Source of the DNA: Kribbella antibiotica
GTDB lineage: Bacteria; Actinomycetota; Actinomycetes; Propionibacteriales; Kribbellaceae
Direction of reading: 5' to 3'
Assembly (NCBI RefSeq): GCF_004349055.1
Contig: NZ_SMKX01000012.1
Location: 32,793-96,792 of the forward strand
DNA length: 64,000 nucleotides
Below are positions 1 through 8,826 of this stretch, piece by piece. Both the position numbers and the translations under genes were made by a program. The notes below the pieces were generated by a model that did no database searches, was not told the DNA's origin, and saw only the letters and a list, made by a program, of their open reading frames with translations. The number at the start of each line of letters is the position of its first letter. Position 1 is the first letter of the stretch.

Positions 1-706
1 CAAGGTGCCGCGGTGTGCGTATCTCTGCCGCTGCCACACTGACTGCGAACCGTTCGGCGGCGTCGGCAAGCACCCGGTTGTGGAACGGGTACGGGACCTG
101 CAATCTCGTCGTGCTGATGTCCAGCACCGCCGCGACCCCAGTGAGGCGATCGAGCGCGGCGGCACGCCCGGAGACAACAACCTGCTCAACGCCGTTCACG
201 ACGGCAACAGCCAAGTCTCGATCGACGGCCGCTGCGAGCTTGCCGACCCGATCCGGGCCGGCCATCAGGGCGACCATGCCACCCAGTTCGCCGCGATCCC
301 GCCACCCTGCCAACAACGCGGCATCGCGAGCGGTGACCAAGGCGACTCCGGTCTCCAGGGTCAAGGCCCCGGCCACGGTCAACGCAGCGAACTCACCGAA
401 GCTGTGTCCCATCAGGAGCCCCGGGTGAACACCGAACTCGTCCACCCACAATTCGGCCGCCGCGACTCCCGCTGCGAAGATCGCCAGGTGCAGAGCCGCC
501 GGATCATCGACCATCAGGTCCGCCAGCGCCGGGGCAGCCCGGGAAGTGAGCAGCTCGGTGACCGTCGATGCTCCGGCCGCCGCGTCGACCCGCGCCAACG
601 TCGGAAGGATCGACGCGCAACTGTCCTTGCTGAGGGCGAAGACCCCCGGGGAATAGCCACCTTGACCAGGAAAGACAAAAACTGGCCGACCGTCAGAACG
701 ATTCAT
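1..706 (-). CDS. Acyltransferase (AT), partial at left window edge
   Basis: This gene runs off the left edge; about 235 codons are visible. Read on the minus strand from the ATG at 706-704, it begins MNRSDGRPVFVFPGQGG and carries the nucleophile motif GHSFGEF, so it is a polyketide/fatty-acid malonyl-type acyltransferase that would load extender units onto an ACP. The start has a GGAG about 6 bases upstream. The substrate-region motif reads YPFHN, the same as in the AT-ACP protein at 16261-17649, which suggests the two ATs are close relatives serving the same locus. It is the last visible gene of a minus-strand run and starts 85 bases after the SIS-domain gene. Whether further domains such as ACP or KS follow cannot be seen. 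Confidence 0.85.
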   Translation of the reverse strand, partial: MNRSDGRPVFVFPGQGGYSPGVFALSKDSCASILPTLARVDAAAGASTVTELLTSRAAPALADLMVDDPAALHLAIFAAGVAAAELWVDEFGVHPGLLMGHSFGEFAALTVAGALTLETGVALVTARDAALLAGWRDRGELGGMVALMAGPDRVGKLAAAVDRDLAVAVVNGVEQVVVSGRAAALDRLTGVAAVLDISTTRLQVPYPFHNRVLADAAERFAVSVAAAEIRTPRHL

Positions 707-791
707 CTCTTACTCCGATAGCTGGGCGGGGAGTGTTGCTCCGGTAGATGGGCGGGGACCGGACCACTGGCACAGATACCTGGGTGGATGA

Positions 792-1832
792 TCACAGCGT
801 CGTGGTCACCTTGTTGCCGACGACGAACGCGCCCGGCACGACACCGTTGGCGTGCGCGACCTCGATCGCGAGATGCTGCGCGACGACTGCACCGCTCATC
901 AGCGATGCCAGGTCGTTCGCCCGTGAGGTCGGCAGGTTTCGTCCTCCCTCCACCTCCAGGTCTCCGGCCAGGATCACCGAGGTGCCGACCGCGATCAGGT
1001 CGTCGGCCAGCCGTCTCAAGCTGACGTAGTCCGCGTAGGAATCCGCGCCGTAGAGCATCGCCGTCATCCCCCAACCCGCAAGCTCGATCGGTCCGTGGCG
1101 GAACTGCCCACCGACGAACCCCTCGGCGGGGACCTTCGCTGCCTCTTTCATGATCAGTGCGGCATAGAGCGCGGTGGCGGCTGCGTCACGTCTCCCGACT
1201 GTGATCAGACGCGGAGCCCAGGTCCCGAGCATGCGTGACCCGATATCCGCCGCCAGCCGCTGCCCCACCGCGTCTGCAACCCACTTCGTCGCCGTTGCCA
1301 GTTCGCCGTCCAGCAGCTCGCCGGGAGTCTTCTGGAAGCCACCCACCAGTCGGTGATGCACGGCGAGCGTATTGAGGTAGCTTTTCGTGCTGGCCGTCGT
1401 CTCCGGACCGCTGTGCAACGGCACAGTGAGGTCGGCGATCTCCGCGAGCGGGCTGTTCTCGTCCGCAGTAATGCCAAGGATGCGGATCAGATCCGCCCAC
1501 TCGTCCCGTAGCCGGCTCATCACCTCGACCACCTCGCCGCTGGCCCCGGATTGCGAGGTAGCGATGACGAGGGTGTTCGGGGTGACGAGGTCCGGAGTCT
1601 CAAGGAGCGTCCCCGCATCGACCAGCCAGCACGGTATGCCGCTTCGGGTGAGAGCGTGCCAGGTCGGGATCCCGGCGAAATGGCTGCTGCCCATGCCGGT
1701 GAGGATTACCCGGCCCCACCGGTGGCTGACCAGATCATCGATACCAGCGACGAATCCGGTGCTGAGTAGATCGGACAGTGCGGCTGGTTGGGCGAGCACG
1801 TCCTGTTCGAACGGCGTTAACTGAGCAGGCAT
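792..1832 (-). CDS. SIS-domain (sugar isomerase-like) protein
   Basis: A 346-residue protein resembling the isomerase half of glucosamine-6-phosphate synthase (GlmS/AgaS group). It shows two SIS-type sugar-phosphate-binding folds. The first includes ILTGMGSS near residue 45 and a serine-rich loop ATSQSGASGE near residue 90, both typical of SIS phosphate binding. There is no N-terminal glutaminase domain, so it is probably a deaminase/isomerase or sugar-phosphate-binding protein rather than a full GlmS. It lies between an APC permease (71 bases upstream) and the truncated AT gene in the same minus-strand run. A role in supplying or salvaging an amino sugar is possible but is inference only. 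Confidence 0.7.
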   Translation of the reverse strand: MPAQLTPFEQDVLAQPAALSDLLSTGFVAGIDDLVSHRWGRVILTGMGSSHFAGIPTWHALTRSGIPCWLVDAGTLLETPDLVTPNTLVIATSQSGASGEVVEVMSRLRDEWADLIRILGITADENSPLAEIADLTVPLHSGPETTASTKSYLNTLAVHHRLVGGFQKTPGELLDGELATATKWVADAVGQRLAADIGSRMLGTWAPRLITVGRRDAAATALYAALIMKEAAKVPAEGFVGGQFRHGPIELAGWGMTAMLYGADSYADYVSLRRLADDLIAVGTSVILAGDLEVEGGRNLPTSRANDLASLMSGAVVAQHLAIEVAHANGVVPGAFVVGNKVTTTL

Positions 1833-1903
1833 GGGAGGGCACTCATTTCACAAGGTCGACGACAAGGACAGGACCACGGCCGCCTGCTGGCGCGGTTGGG
1901 AGT

Positions 1904-3367
1904 TCACGGCTTCCCTTTCGTCCACTCGACATCCGGAAGCTGTCCGGCCTTCGCCATCCAGCCGGTCTTGCCGGGCTGAAGGTTGCGGACGAAGAGGACG
2001 ATCACGCCGGCTCCGGCAAAGGCCATCGCCAGCACCGGCGCGATCCGGATCGGGAAGTCGGGCAGCGGATACAGGCTGCACCCCGCGATGAGCAGCAGAG
2101 CGGCCGTCGAGATCACCGGTGCGACCACGTGCGCGCACGCACTGAACTCAGCCGGGAATCGGCGGCGGAAGAACCGGAAGGCCGCGATATTCATCAGGAT
2201 GAGGATCGGGATGTAAACGAAGGTGCCGGCGGCGCCGAGCAGGTGGAACAAGTTGTACGGGCCGAGCGGAATCCCCACCGCCAAGCAGGTACCGAGAGCG
2301 ACTCCTGACTGCAGGAGCACTGCCGCTACCGGGGTCCGGTGACCGGGGTGAACCCTGGCGAGCCAGGCCGGCAGCGCGCCCGTGCGGGCGATGCCGAAGA
2401 CGGTGCGCGTCGCGCTCGTCGTACAGGCGATGCAGACGGCCAGGCCGGAGTTGGCCAGGGCGATCAGGACCACGATCGAGGCGCCGTTCCAGAGCCGGTC
2501 GGCCAGGACGAACGCCGGCGCGATCGGGGAGATGGCTAGTTCCTCCAGGTGATCGGTTCCCCAACCGATCTGGAGCCCCCAGGCTGTCACCACGTAGAAC
2601 GCGCCGATCAAGGCCAGGGAGCCGAAGATCGCCCGCGGGATGATCCGGCACGGATCTCTGGACTCGTCCCCGACGACAGCCGCGCTCTCGAAGCCGGTGA
2701 AGGCGAACATCGACAAGACGACGGCCAGCAGGAACCCCGAACCGTTCGTGACGCCGGCCGGGTTGAAGCCATCGATGTTCAGGCCACCTGGCCCGGGATT
2801 GACCAGTCCGGTGACCGCCAGGCCCAGTCCGACGAGCACCTCGAAACACGTCATCACCACCAGAAACCTGCTCGAGATCGAGATCCCCCGGTAGGCACAC
2901 GCGAAGCAGACCGCCAGGATCACCGCAGAGTATGTCCACCACGGGATACCTATGCCGTACTTGCCGGCGAGCTCATCGTGGATGATCGCGCCGGCGAAGG
3001 ACGCCAGCGCGGCGGGAGCGACGGTCATCATCAGCGCGTACACCCAGCCGGTCAGGAACCCTGTCTGGGGACCGATTCCAGCCGAGATGTAGGTATAGAC
3101 CCCACCGGCCGACGGCAGATGCCGGGCCAAGTCGTGCAGCGGAACGGCAACGGTCAGGCAGACCAGGCACGCCGCAAGATACGTCAGCGGCGCCGCCGCG
3201 CCCGCGTACGTGGTCGTGAACGCGATCGTGTAGAAGATGCCCGACATCGGCGAGATCTGTGCGATGGACTGCACCAGCGCTCCGGGCAGCCCAATTGCGT
3301 CGTGCTTCAGATCCGCATCACCCGTGATGCGGACCGAAGCCTGCACGCCATGAGCAGGAATCGCCAT
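1904..3367 (-). CDS. APC-family amino acid/amine permease
   Basis: A multi-spanning membrane protein of about 487 residues with around 12 hydrophobic segments, typical of the amino acid-polyamine-organocation superfamily. The N-terminal part contains the small-residue stretch SPMSGIFYTIAF and the segment SAGGVYTYISAGIGP, as in APC permeases. An open frame extends upstream into the alcohol dehydrogenase gene, but the ATG at 3367-3365 (MAIPAHG) is preferred because AGCGGAGGA lies about 6 bases upstream. It would import or exchange an amino acid or amine. It could provide the amino acid co-substrate of the AOS enzymes, which is inference from context only. Confidence 0.75.
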   Translation of the reverse strand: MAIPAHGVQASVRITGDADLKHDAIGLPGALVQSIAQISPMSGIFYTIAFTTTYAGAAAPLTYLAACLVCLTVAVPLHDLARHLPSAGGVYTYISAGIGPQTGFLTGWVYALMMTVAPAALASFAGAIIHDELAGKYGIGIPWWTYSAVILAVCFACAYRGISISSRFLVVMTCFEVLVGLGLAVTGLVNPGPGGLNIDGFNPAGVTNGSGFLLAVVLSMFAFTGFESAAVVGDESRDPCRIIPRAIFGSLALIGAFYVVTAWGLQIGWGTDHLEELAISPIAPAFVLADRLWNGASIVVLIALANSGLAVCIACTTSATRTVFGIARTGALPAWLARVHPGHRTPVAAVLLQSGVALGTCLAVGIPLGPYNLFHLLGAAGTFVYIPILILMNIAAFRFFRRRFPAEFSACAHVVAPVISTAALLLIAGCSLYPLPDFPIRIAPVLAMAFAGAGVIVLFVRNLQPGKTGWMAKAGQLPDVEWTKGKP

Positions 3368-3449
3368 ATTGTCCTCCGCTGGACATGGATCCCCCCACCA
3401 ACGAACATTTCTGGAGTAGCTGCAGGCTGCAGGCAGCGAGTGAGCAAGG

Positions 3450-4622
3450 TCAGCTCTCATCGAGCCCTTCCAGGTGTTGATTGGAAGGATCGATGAGGAT
3501 CTTGGCGTGTGTCTCGGCCTTCTCCAGTACGGCGAACGCGTCGGCGATGCCTGCGAGTCCGACGTGGCCGGTGACGATTCCGGAGAGATCCACCTTGCCC
3601 TCGGCAAGCAAATGCAGAGAGTCCCGGAACTCGAGGGGCGTGTAACCGACGACGAAGCGGAGGTCCAGTTCCTTGTTCACCGCGAGCGACGGCCAGATGG
3701 TGTCGGCATCCATGCACACGCCGACCACGACAATCCGCGAATGCAGCGGTACGCCGGCCAGAATTCCGTCGAGCATTCCGGGAAGGCCGACGCACTCGAA
3801 GACCACCGGACGTTTCGGCCGCGTCAACCCCAGCTTGTCCAGCAATCGCCAGGTTGCCGACCACGGGACCGGCAGCCGGGCCAGGCTTTCGAGCGCGTCG
3901 ATGCCCGCGTTGTACTGATCGGGCAACGTGGTCTTGAAACCATGGCCGGTCATCGCATCCCACGGGGATTCAGAGGCCGGATCGACCACGACGTCAGCGC
4001 CACAGCCTCTGGCCAGCGCTCGCCGGGCGGCCGAGTAGTCGCTCGCGACGATGGTCCCGATACCACGAGCTTTGAGCGCGGCAATCACCGCAAGCCCCAC
4101 CGGGCCACAGCCGAGGACAACCGCGACATCCTTGCGCGTCACTTCGCTCCGGTTGACCGCATGCCAGGCAACCGCCAGCGGCTCGGTCAACACAGCAAGA
4201 TCAGGAGCAAGACCATTCGGTACGGCGAGAGTCAGCGACTCCTGGACCACGACGTACTCGGCGAATCCGCCCGGCGCGTTCGCGGACAACCCGATCCCGT
4301 CGACCTGACGACCGCGCCGTACCAGCGGGATCGCCACGACCGGTGTTCCGGTCCGGAACCGGCCCGTGGTCCACGGCCCGTGGTCCACGACCTCGCCATA
4401 GATCTCGTGCCCTGGTACGACGCTCTGCTCAGAACGCGCATAGCCGGAGTACCCACACACCTCGAGCACATCAGCCATCTGATCCGCGTGCCGGCGAGCG
4501 TGCACATCAGAACCGCAGATGCCACAGCGCTTGACCTCGACGAGCAACTGGCCGGCGCCGGGACGGAGCGCCGGCCAGTCGACTACTTCGATGACGCCGC
4601 GCGTCAGACTCGCCGCCCTCAT
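3450..4622 (-). CDS. Zinc-dependent alcohol dehydrogenase (MDR family)
   Basis: A 390-residue medium-chain dehydrogenase/reductase. The catalytic-zinc region GICGSDVH (near residue 35), the GHEIYGEV motif and the Rossmann glycine motif VVLGCGPVGLAV are all present, so the enzyme should be an active NAD(P)-dependent alcohol or polyol dehydrogenase. Its ATG overlaps the TGA of the upstream monooxygenase as ATGA (4619-4622), indicating translational coupling. Together with the Baeyer-Villiger-type enzyme it could carry out an alcohol/ketone/ester conversion. Compared with classical ADHs there is an insertion after the GHE motif and around residues 235-260. The substrate is unknown. Confidence 0.8.
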   Translation of the reverse strand: MRAASLTRGVIEVVDWPALRPGAGQLLVEVKRCGICGSDVHARRHADQMADVLEVCGYSGYARSEQSVVPGHEIYGEVVDHGPWTTGRFRTGTPVVAIPLVRRGRQVDGIGLSANAPGGFAEYVVVQESLTLAVPNGLAPDLAVLTEPLAVAWHAVNRSEVTRKDVAVVLGCGPVGLAVIAALKARGIGTIVASDYSAARRALARGCGADVVVDPASESPWDAMTGHGFKTTLPDQYNAGIDALESLARLPVPWSATWRLLDKLGLTRPKRPVVFECVGLPGMLDGILAGVPLHSRIVVVGVCMDADTIWPSLAVNKELDLRFVVGYTPLEFRDSLHLLAEGKVDLSGIVTGHVGLAGIADAFAVLEKAETHAKILIDPSNQHLEGLDES

Positions 4623-6103
4623 CGGCGGGCAGATTCTGCGGCGGTGGTGAGACGGTAGGCGCCAGGCTTCCAGCGAACCGCTTGACGGCGGAAGCGGAAG
4701 GTCCAGTCCGGGTAGATCGTCGCGTTGCGGCCGTTCGCGTCCTGATAGAAGGTTCGGCAGCCGCCGACCGCCCAGACCGTCTTCGCCAGCTTGCGATCGA
4801 GCTCGGCGTTGTAGGCATCGTGGACCTGCTGGTCGACCTCGATGGAGGTCGCGCCCGCGAGGTCGAGAGCGCGGATGGCGTCCCGCACGTGCCGGACCTG
4901 CGCTTCGATCATGTAGACCATCGAGCTGTGCCCAAGGCCCGAGTTCGGGCCGAGAAGCAGGAAGAAGTTCGGGAACCTGGGCACGGAGACGCCGAGGTAG
5001 GCACGCGGTGAGCCTGCCCAGTGGTCAGTCAGCAACTGACCCCCGAGCCCACGGACCTTGTCGGCGAAAGGGATGTCGGTCACATGGAAGCCGGTGCCGA
5101 AGATGATCACGTCGACTGGCCGCTCGACACCGTCCGCACCGACCACACTGTGCTCGCGGATCTCCTGCAAGGCATGCGGCACCAGCTCGACGTTCGGCTT
5201 CTGCAGCGTCGGGTACCACTCGTTGGACGGGACGATGCGCTTGCAGCCAAGGACAAAGTCCGGTGTGAGCGTACGACGTAAGGCCGGATCGACTACCTGC
5301 TTGTCCAGATGCTTGCGAACCACCGTCTGGAGAATCTCCATCAGCTTCGGCTGTTTGGCGAAACCCAGCACCAGTAGCTCTTTGGAGACGTACACCTTGA
5401 AGCGCGCCACCTTCTGGAGCAGGGGCCGGGCCCAGAACTTCTCCCTCTCGGCGGCGGTCGTCAGCCGTTTGTCGTGCGGCGTGATCCACGGCGCACTGCG
5501 CTGGAAGACGAAGAGCTCTTTCACCTGGTCCGCGATCTGCGGAACGTACTGGATCGCGGAAGCACCAGTGCCGATGGACGCGACCCGTTGTCCGGTCAAG
5601 TCGTGACAGTGATCCCAGCGCGCTGAATGCATGACCTTGCCCTGGAACCGATCGATTCCGGGAACATCCGGAAGTTTGGGTTCGGTCAGCGGCCCGACTG
5701 CACTGACCAGAACCTGTGCAGTCCAGGGCCCCTGATCAGTAGTAATCCGCCAGAGTTGGCTGTCCTCGTCCCACCGGGCGTCCTGAACCTCGACGCCGGT
5801 CCGCAGGTGCGGATGCAGACCGAAGTCATTGACGCAACCCTCCAGGTAGGCACGGATCTCGGCCTGCGGAGAGTACGTCGACGTCCAGTGCGGGTTCGGC
5901 GCGAACGAGAACGAGTAAAGGTGCGACGGGACATCGCAGGTGCAGCCCGGATAGGTGTTCGACTGCCACACCCCACCGACCGCGGACTCGCGTTCGAGGA
6001 TGACGAAGTCCGTGAACTGCGAAGCCAGCAAAGTACGCCCCAGTCCGATCCCCGAGAACCCGCTGCCCACGATCAACACCCGCGCGTGCTGGATGGCCGT
6101 CAT
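4619..6103 (-). CDS. Flavin monooxygenase, Baeyer-Villiger type
   Basis: A 494-residue FAD/NADPH monooxygenase starting at ATG 6103-6101, which overlaps the transporter stop as ATGA. An N-terminal FAD-binding motif (VGSGFSGIG, residues 12-20) is followed by the Baeyer-Villiger fingerprint FxGxxxHxxxW with F153, H159 and W163, then a second glycine-rich NADPH motif (SIGTGASA near 177). This pattern separates BVMOs, which insert oxygen next to a ketone, from simple N- or S-oxidising FMOs. A longer open frame upstream is only a read-through of the transporter gene. Neighbours are an MFS exporter and an alcohol dehydrogenase in the same operon. The natural substrate is unknown; a polyketide ketone is possible. 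Confidence 0.82.
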   Translation of the reverse strand: MTAIQHARVLIVGSGFSGIGLGRTLLASQFTDFVILERESAVGGVWQSNTYPGCTCDVPSHLYSFSFAPNPHWTSTYSPQAEIRAYLEGCVNDFGLHPHLRTGVEVQDARWDEDSQLWRITTDQGPWTAQVLVSAVGPLTEPKLPDVPGIDRFQGKVMHSARWDHCHDLTGQRVASIGTGASAIQYVPQIADQVKELFVFQRSAPWITPHDKRLTTAAEREKFWARPLLQKVARFKVYVSKELLVLGFAKQPKLMEILQTVVRKHLDKQVVDPALRRTLTPDFVLGCKRIVPSNEWYPTLQKPNVELVPHALQEIREHSVVGADGVERPVDVIIFGTGFHVTDIPFADKVRGLGGQLLTDHWAGSPRAYLGVSVPRFPNFFLLLGPNSGLGHSSMVYMIEAQVRHVRDAIRALDLAGATSIEVDQQVHDAYNAELDRKLAKTVWAVGGCRTFYQDANGRNATIYPDWTFRFRRQAVRWKPGAYRLTTAAESARR

Positions 6104-7374
6104 GCGGTGGTACTCGCAGCGAGCATCGATGCACGGTCGGCCACGACGAAGCGGGCCGCCAGGAGCATGCCGATCGCAGCGACCCCGAAGGCCAGCGGAA
6201 CGGCGAACATCATGGCTGTCTGCAGCCCGTCGGCGGCGGTCGAACCTGCCGCGAGGGAGTCGGACAGCAGGCCGACGATGATCGGCCCGCCCGCACCGCC
6301 AAACAAGTAGCCGACGGCAAACATCATGCCGAGTGCGCCGGAACGCTGCGCCGGCTTGATGACATCGGAGACTACGGGCACGGCCGCCGCCAGGTAGACG
6401 ATGCCGAACAGGTAACCCAGGCTCAGGAAAAGGACCAGTTGCCAGACCGCGTCCCGGCCGGCAGCGAGCCCGACAAAAGACAGTACGGCGGCACCGGCCA
6501 GTGCGACGGCAGCTGCCAGGACACGCGCTGCCGGCGACTTCTTCGCAGCCAGGTCCAACACTCGCCCACCGACCAGCAGACCGATCAAGCCGGTGACGCC
6601 GATGACGACGCCACCGATGAGACCCGCATTGACCAGGCCAAGACCGTAGTACCGCTGCAAGACGGGGGTCAGGAACGTGCCGATGGCGTAGGCCGCGAAG
6701 TTGTAGCCGGCGAACGCAAGCACCAGACCGTACATCGAGCGGACCTTCGCCAGCGAGCGAACCGAACCCTTCTCCCCCGCTGCCGTAGCTGGGCTCAAAT
6801 CCGCGGCGCCGCGTGCAGGTTCGCGGATGCCCAGGATGAGATTGGCCACCACGAAGCCCGGCACCGCTGCGATCAGGAACGGCACGCGCCAACTGTCGAA
6901 CGCGACAGCGAGGGCGCCGGCCGACAGGAAGGCGAGCAGCGTGCCGAGCGGGAAGCCGAGCATGAACAACGACATGGCCCGGGACCGGCGCTCGCTCGGG
7001 TAAAGATCCGCGAGCAGCGATCCGGTGGCCGGTGCGTAACTGGACTCGCCCACGCCCACGCCGATCCGGGTGGCGAAGAAGCCCCAGAAGCTGGTCAGCA
7101 ATCCGCCTGCTGCCGTGAACGCACTCCACGCGACCAAGCCCCAGCCGGCCACGAGCCGGCGCGGGATCCGGTCGGCCAGGCGCCCCAGCGGGATGCCCGC
7201 GATCGCTGCCACGAGCACGAACGCCGACGCCAGGATGCCGACCTGGGTGTCGTCGAGGCCGAAATCCTTCTTGATCGGCTCCAGCAGCACCGCCGGCAGC
7301 GCCCGGTCGTAGAAGTTGAGCAGGTTCCCGATGAAGAGCAGGCCGAGCACATAGCGGGCCGAAGATCGCGACAT
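6100..7374 (-). CDS. MFS transporter, spinster-like
   Basis: A 12-TM major facilitator of about 424 residues. The chosen start is the ATG at 7374-7372 (MSRSSARYV). The first helix reads FIGNLLNFYDRALPAVLL and a later segment RIGVGVGESSYAPATG matches the pattern of spinster-like MFS proteins. The animal relative Spns2 exports sphingosine-1-phosphate, although bacterial members are used for many substrates. It heads the minus-strand operon MFS - monooxygenase - dehydrogenase - permease - SIS - AT and diverges from the PucR-type regulator, which is its likely controller. A role in exporting the locus product is plausible inference. Confidence 0.75.
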   Translation of the reverse strand: MSRSSARYVLGLLFIGNLLNFYDRALPAVLLEPIKKDFGLDDTQVGILASAFVLVAAIAGIPLGRLADRIPRRLVAGWGLVAWSAFTAAGGLLTSFWGFFATRIGVGVGESSYAPATGSLLADLYPSERRSRAMSLFMLGFPLGTLLAFLSAGALAVAFDSWRVPFLIAAVPGFVVANLILGIREPARGAADLSPATAAGEKGSVRSLAKVRSMYGLVLAFAGYNFAAYAIGTFLTPVLQRYYGLGLVNAGLIGGVVIGVTGLIGLLVGGRVLDLAAKKSPAARVLAAAVALAGAAVLSFVGLAAGRDAVWQLVLFLSLGYLFGIVYLAAAVPVVSDVIKPAQRSGALGMMFAVGYLFGGAGGPIIVGLLSDSLAAGSTAADGLQTAMMFAVPLAFGVAAIGMLLAARFVVADRASMLAASTTA

Positions 7375-7544
7375 GAGAACTCTTTCCTCTTCCTCGCTAG
7401 TGAACAATGCCCGGATTAGCCTTGTGAACAAGCCTTCGTTCGAGTATGGGCAGGCGACCAGCACGACGCTACGGAGCTCGCACTAGACTTTGAGCGACTA
7501 GTTTGTTGCCCTCTACAAACTTTGCCGAGCTGAAGGCGGAAGCG
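7375..7544. promoter_or_regulatory. Divergent promoter region, MFS operon / pucR-like gene
   Basis: About 170 bases separate the divergent starts of the spinster-like MFS operon and the PucR-type regulator. The stretch is less GC-rich than its surroundings and contains the repeated word GAACAA(T/G)(G/C)CC near 7402 and 7427. It must hold both promoters and is the natural site for autoregulation. No exact -10/-35 pair can be assigned with confidence. Confidence 0.4.
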
Positions 7545-8747
7545 ATGCAGACCGAAGGCCACTCCTGGCCGGTACGGCGCCGCATGCCGGACCTGGCCGC
7601 GCTGTCGGAGCCGACCCGCGAGATCGTGCATCAGGCCGTGGTGCGGCTGCGCGCGTCCGGGGATTTCTTCGCGAACCGGTTCCTCGGACTCGTCCGCGAT
7701 CAGCTTCCGGACTACGGCGTCCTGTCCGACGACGAGATCCGCATCACTGCCCAGCGCTTCATGGACACCCTGATCTCCGAGCTCTCCTCACTGCGGGTGC
7801 CGGATGACGCGCTGCGCGAGATGCTCACCGATTTCGCGCTCGAAAGGGCCGCGCAAGGCCTCCCGCTCGACATCCTGGCGATCGGCTACCAGTTGGGATC
7901 CCGAGAGATGCTGAACCTGCTGGACGAGGTCGCCGCTGAGGTCGCACTGCCCTCCGACCTGGTCCTCGCGATCCACGACAGCACCTGGGAGTTCTCCAAC
8001 GAGGCCTCCTCGATCTTCGCCCGGATCCGGCACGACCTCGAACTCGAACGGGCGCGCTTCGACGCCGAGCGCCGTTCAGCATTCGCCGGGGGTGTCCTCA
8101 GCGGCGCCTTGCCGGCCGACCAGATCCACTGCGACGCCCAGCTGTTCGGGCTCGATCCCCAGGCTCTGCACACTCCGGTCGCCGCCCGCGCTGCCTCGAC
8201 CGGCGACGCCGACGCGATTCGCCGCGCAATCGCCGCAACCCTGCGTCTCCCTGCCGACCGGCTCCTGTTCGCCGAGCTAGGGAAAAACCTCGGCGTCATC
8301 GCACCCAGCGCCCCTGAATCCCTGACCGGACATTTGGTTGCCCTCGGCCCCGCTCTCCCACTGGACGAACTCCAGCACGGATTCGACGAGGCAGTCCTCG
8401 CCCTCAAGACCGCGCAGCGGTTCGGCCTGTCCGGCGTCGTACGACTGTCCGACCTCGGACCACGACCGCTGATCCTCGCCGCCGAGCGCACCGCCACAAG
8501 CCTGGCAACCAAGCACCTGCAGGCGCTCGACAGCGCCGGCCGCTCCACCCGCGAAATCGAGGAAACGACCCGGGTCTACCTCGAATGCAATCAACAGGTG
8601 GCAGCCACAGCCGAACTACTCGCCGTCCACGAGAACACCGTCCGCTACCGGGTGAGCCGCTTCCATCAGCTGACCGGACTGGATCTCCGTTGCACCGAAG
8701 ACCTCGTCACAACCTGGTGGCTACTCAACAGACGACACAACACCTGA
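7545..8747 (+). CDS. PucR-family transcriptional regulator
   Basis: A regulator of about 400 residues. The C-terminal 60 residues contain a PucR-type helix-turn-helix (VAATAELLAVHENTVRYRV) characteristic of the CdaR/PucR group. The N-terminal two thirds look like a ligand-sensing region with an alpha-helical bundle and no recognisable catalytic motif. The ATG at 7545 follows GGCGGA at a good distance; an in-frame TTG at 7503 is a weaker alternative. It is transcribed away from the transporter/monooxygenase operon, the usual arrangement for a local regulator. The inducer is unknown. Confidence 0.75.
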   Translation: MQTEGHSWPVRRRMPDLAALSEPTREIVHQAVVRLRASGDFFANRFLGLVRDQLPDYGVLSDDEIRITAQRFMDTLISELSSLRVPDDALREMLTDFALERAAQGLPLDILAIGYQLGSREMLNLLDEVAAEVALPSDLVLAIHDSTWEFSNEASSIFARIRHDLELERARFDAERRSAFAGGVLSGALPADQIHCDAQLFGLDPQALHTPVAARAASTGDADAIRRAIAATLRLPADRLLFAELGKNLGVIAPSAPESLTGHLVALGPALPLDELQHGFDEAVLALKTAQRFGLSGVVRLSDLGPRPLILAAERTATSLATKHLQALDSAGRSTREIEETTRVYLECNQQVAATAELLAVHENTVRYRVSRFHQLTGLDLRCTEDLVTTWWLLNRRHNT

Positions 8748-8785
8748 CCAGGCTTGCCGTTCTCAGGTTGTTGTGCCGACGACCA

Positions 8786-8808
8786 GCCGCAAGGCGAGGC
8801 CCTGCGGC
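8786..8808. terminator. Hairpin between convergent genes
   Basis: GCCGCAAGG and CCCTGCGGC form a nearly perfect 9-bp stem with a 5-base loop between the convergent ends of the PucR-like gene and the SDR gene. There is no clear T-run, so termination is inferred from position and stem. Confidence 0.45.
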
Positions 8809-8826
8809 TCCGGTACGGAGGCAGAC

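Noticed and set aside
5..721. Plus-strand open frame at the left edge as a gene
   Set aside because: It is Arg/Gln/Gly-rich with no motif; the minus strand of the same DNA reads a clear acyltransferase with GHSFGEF.
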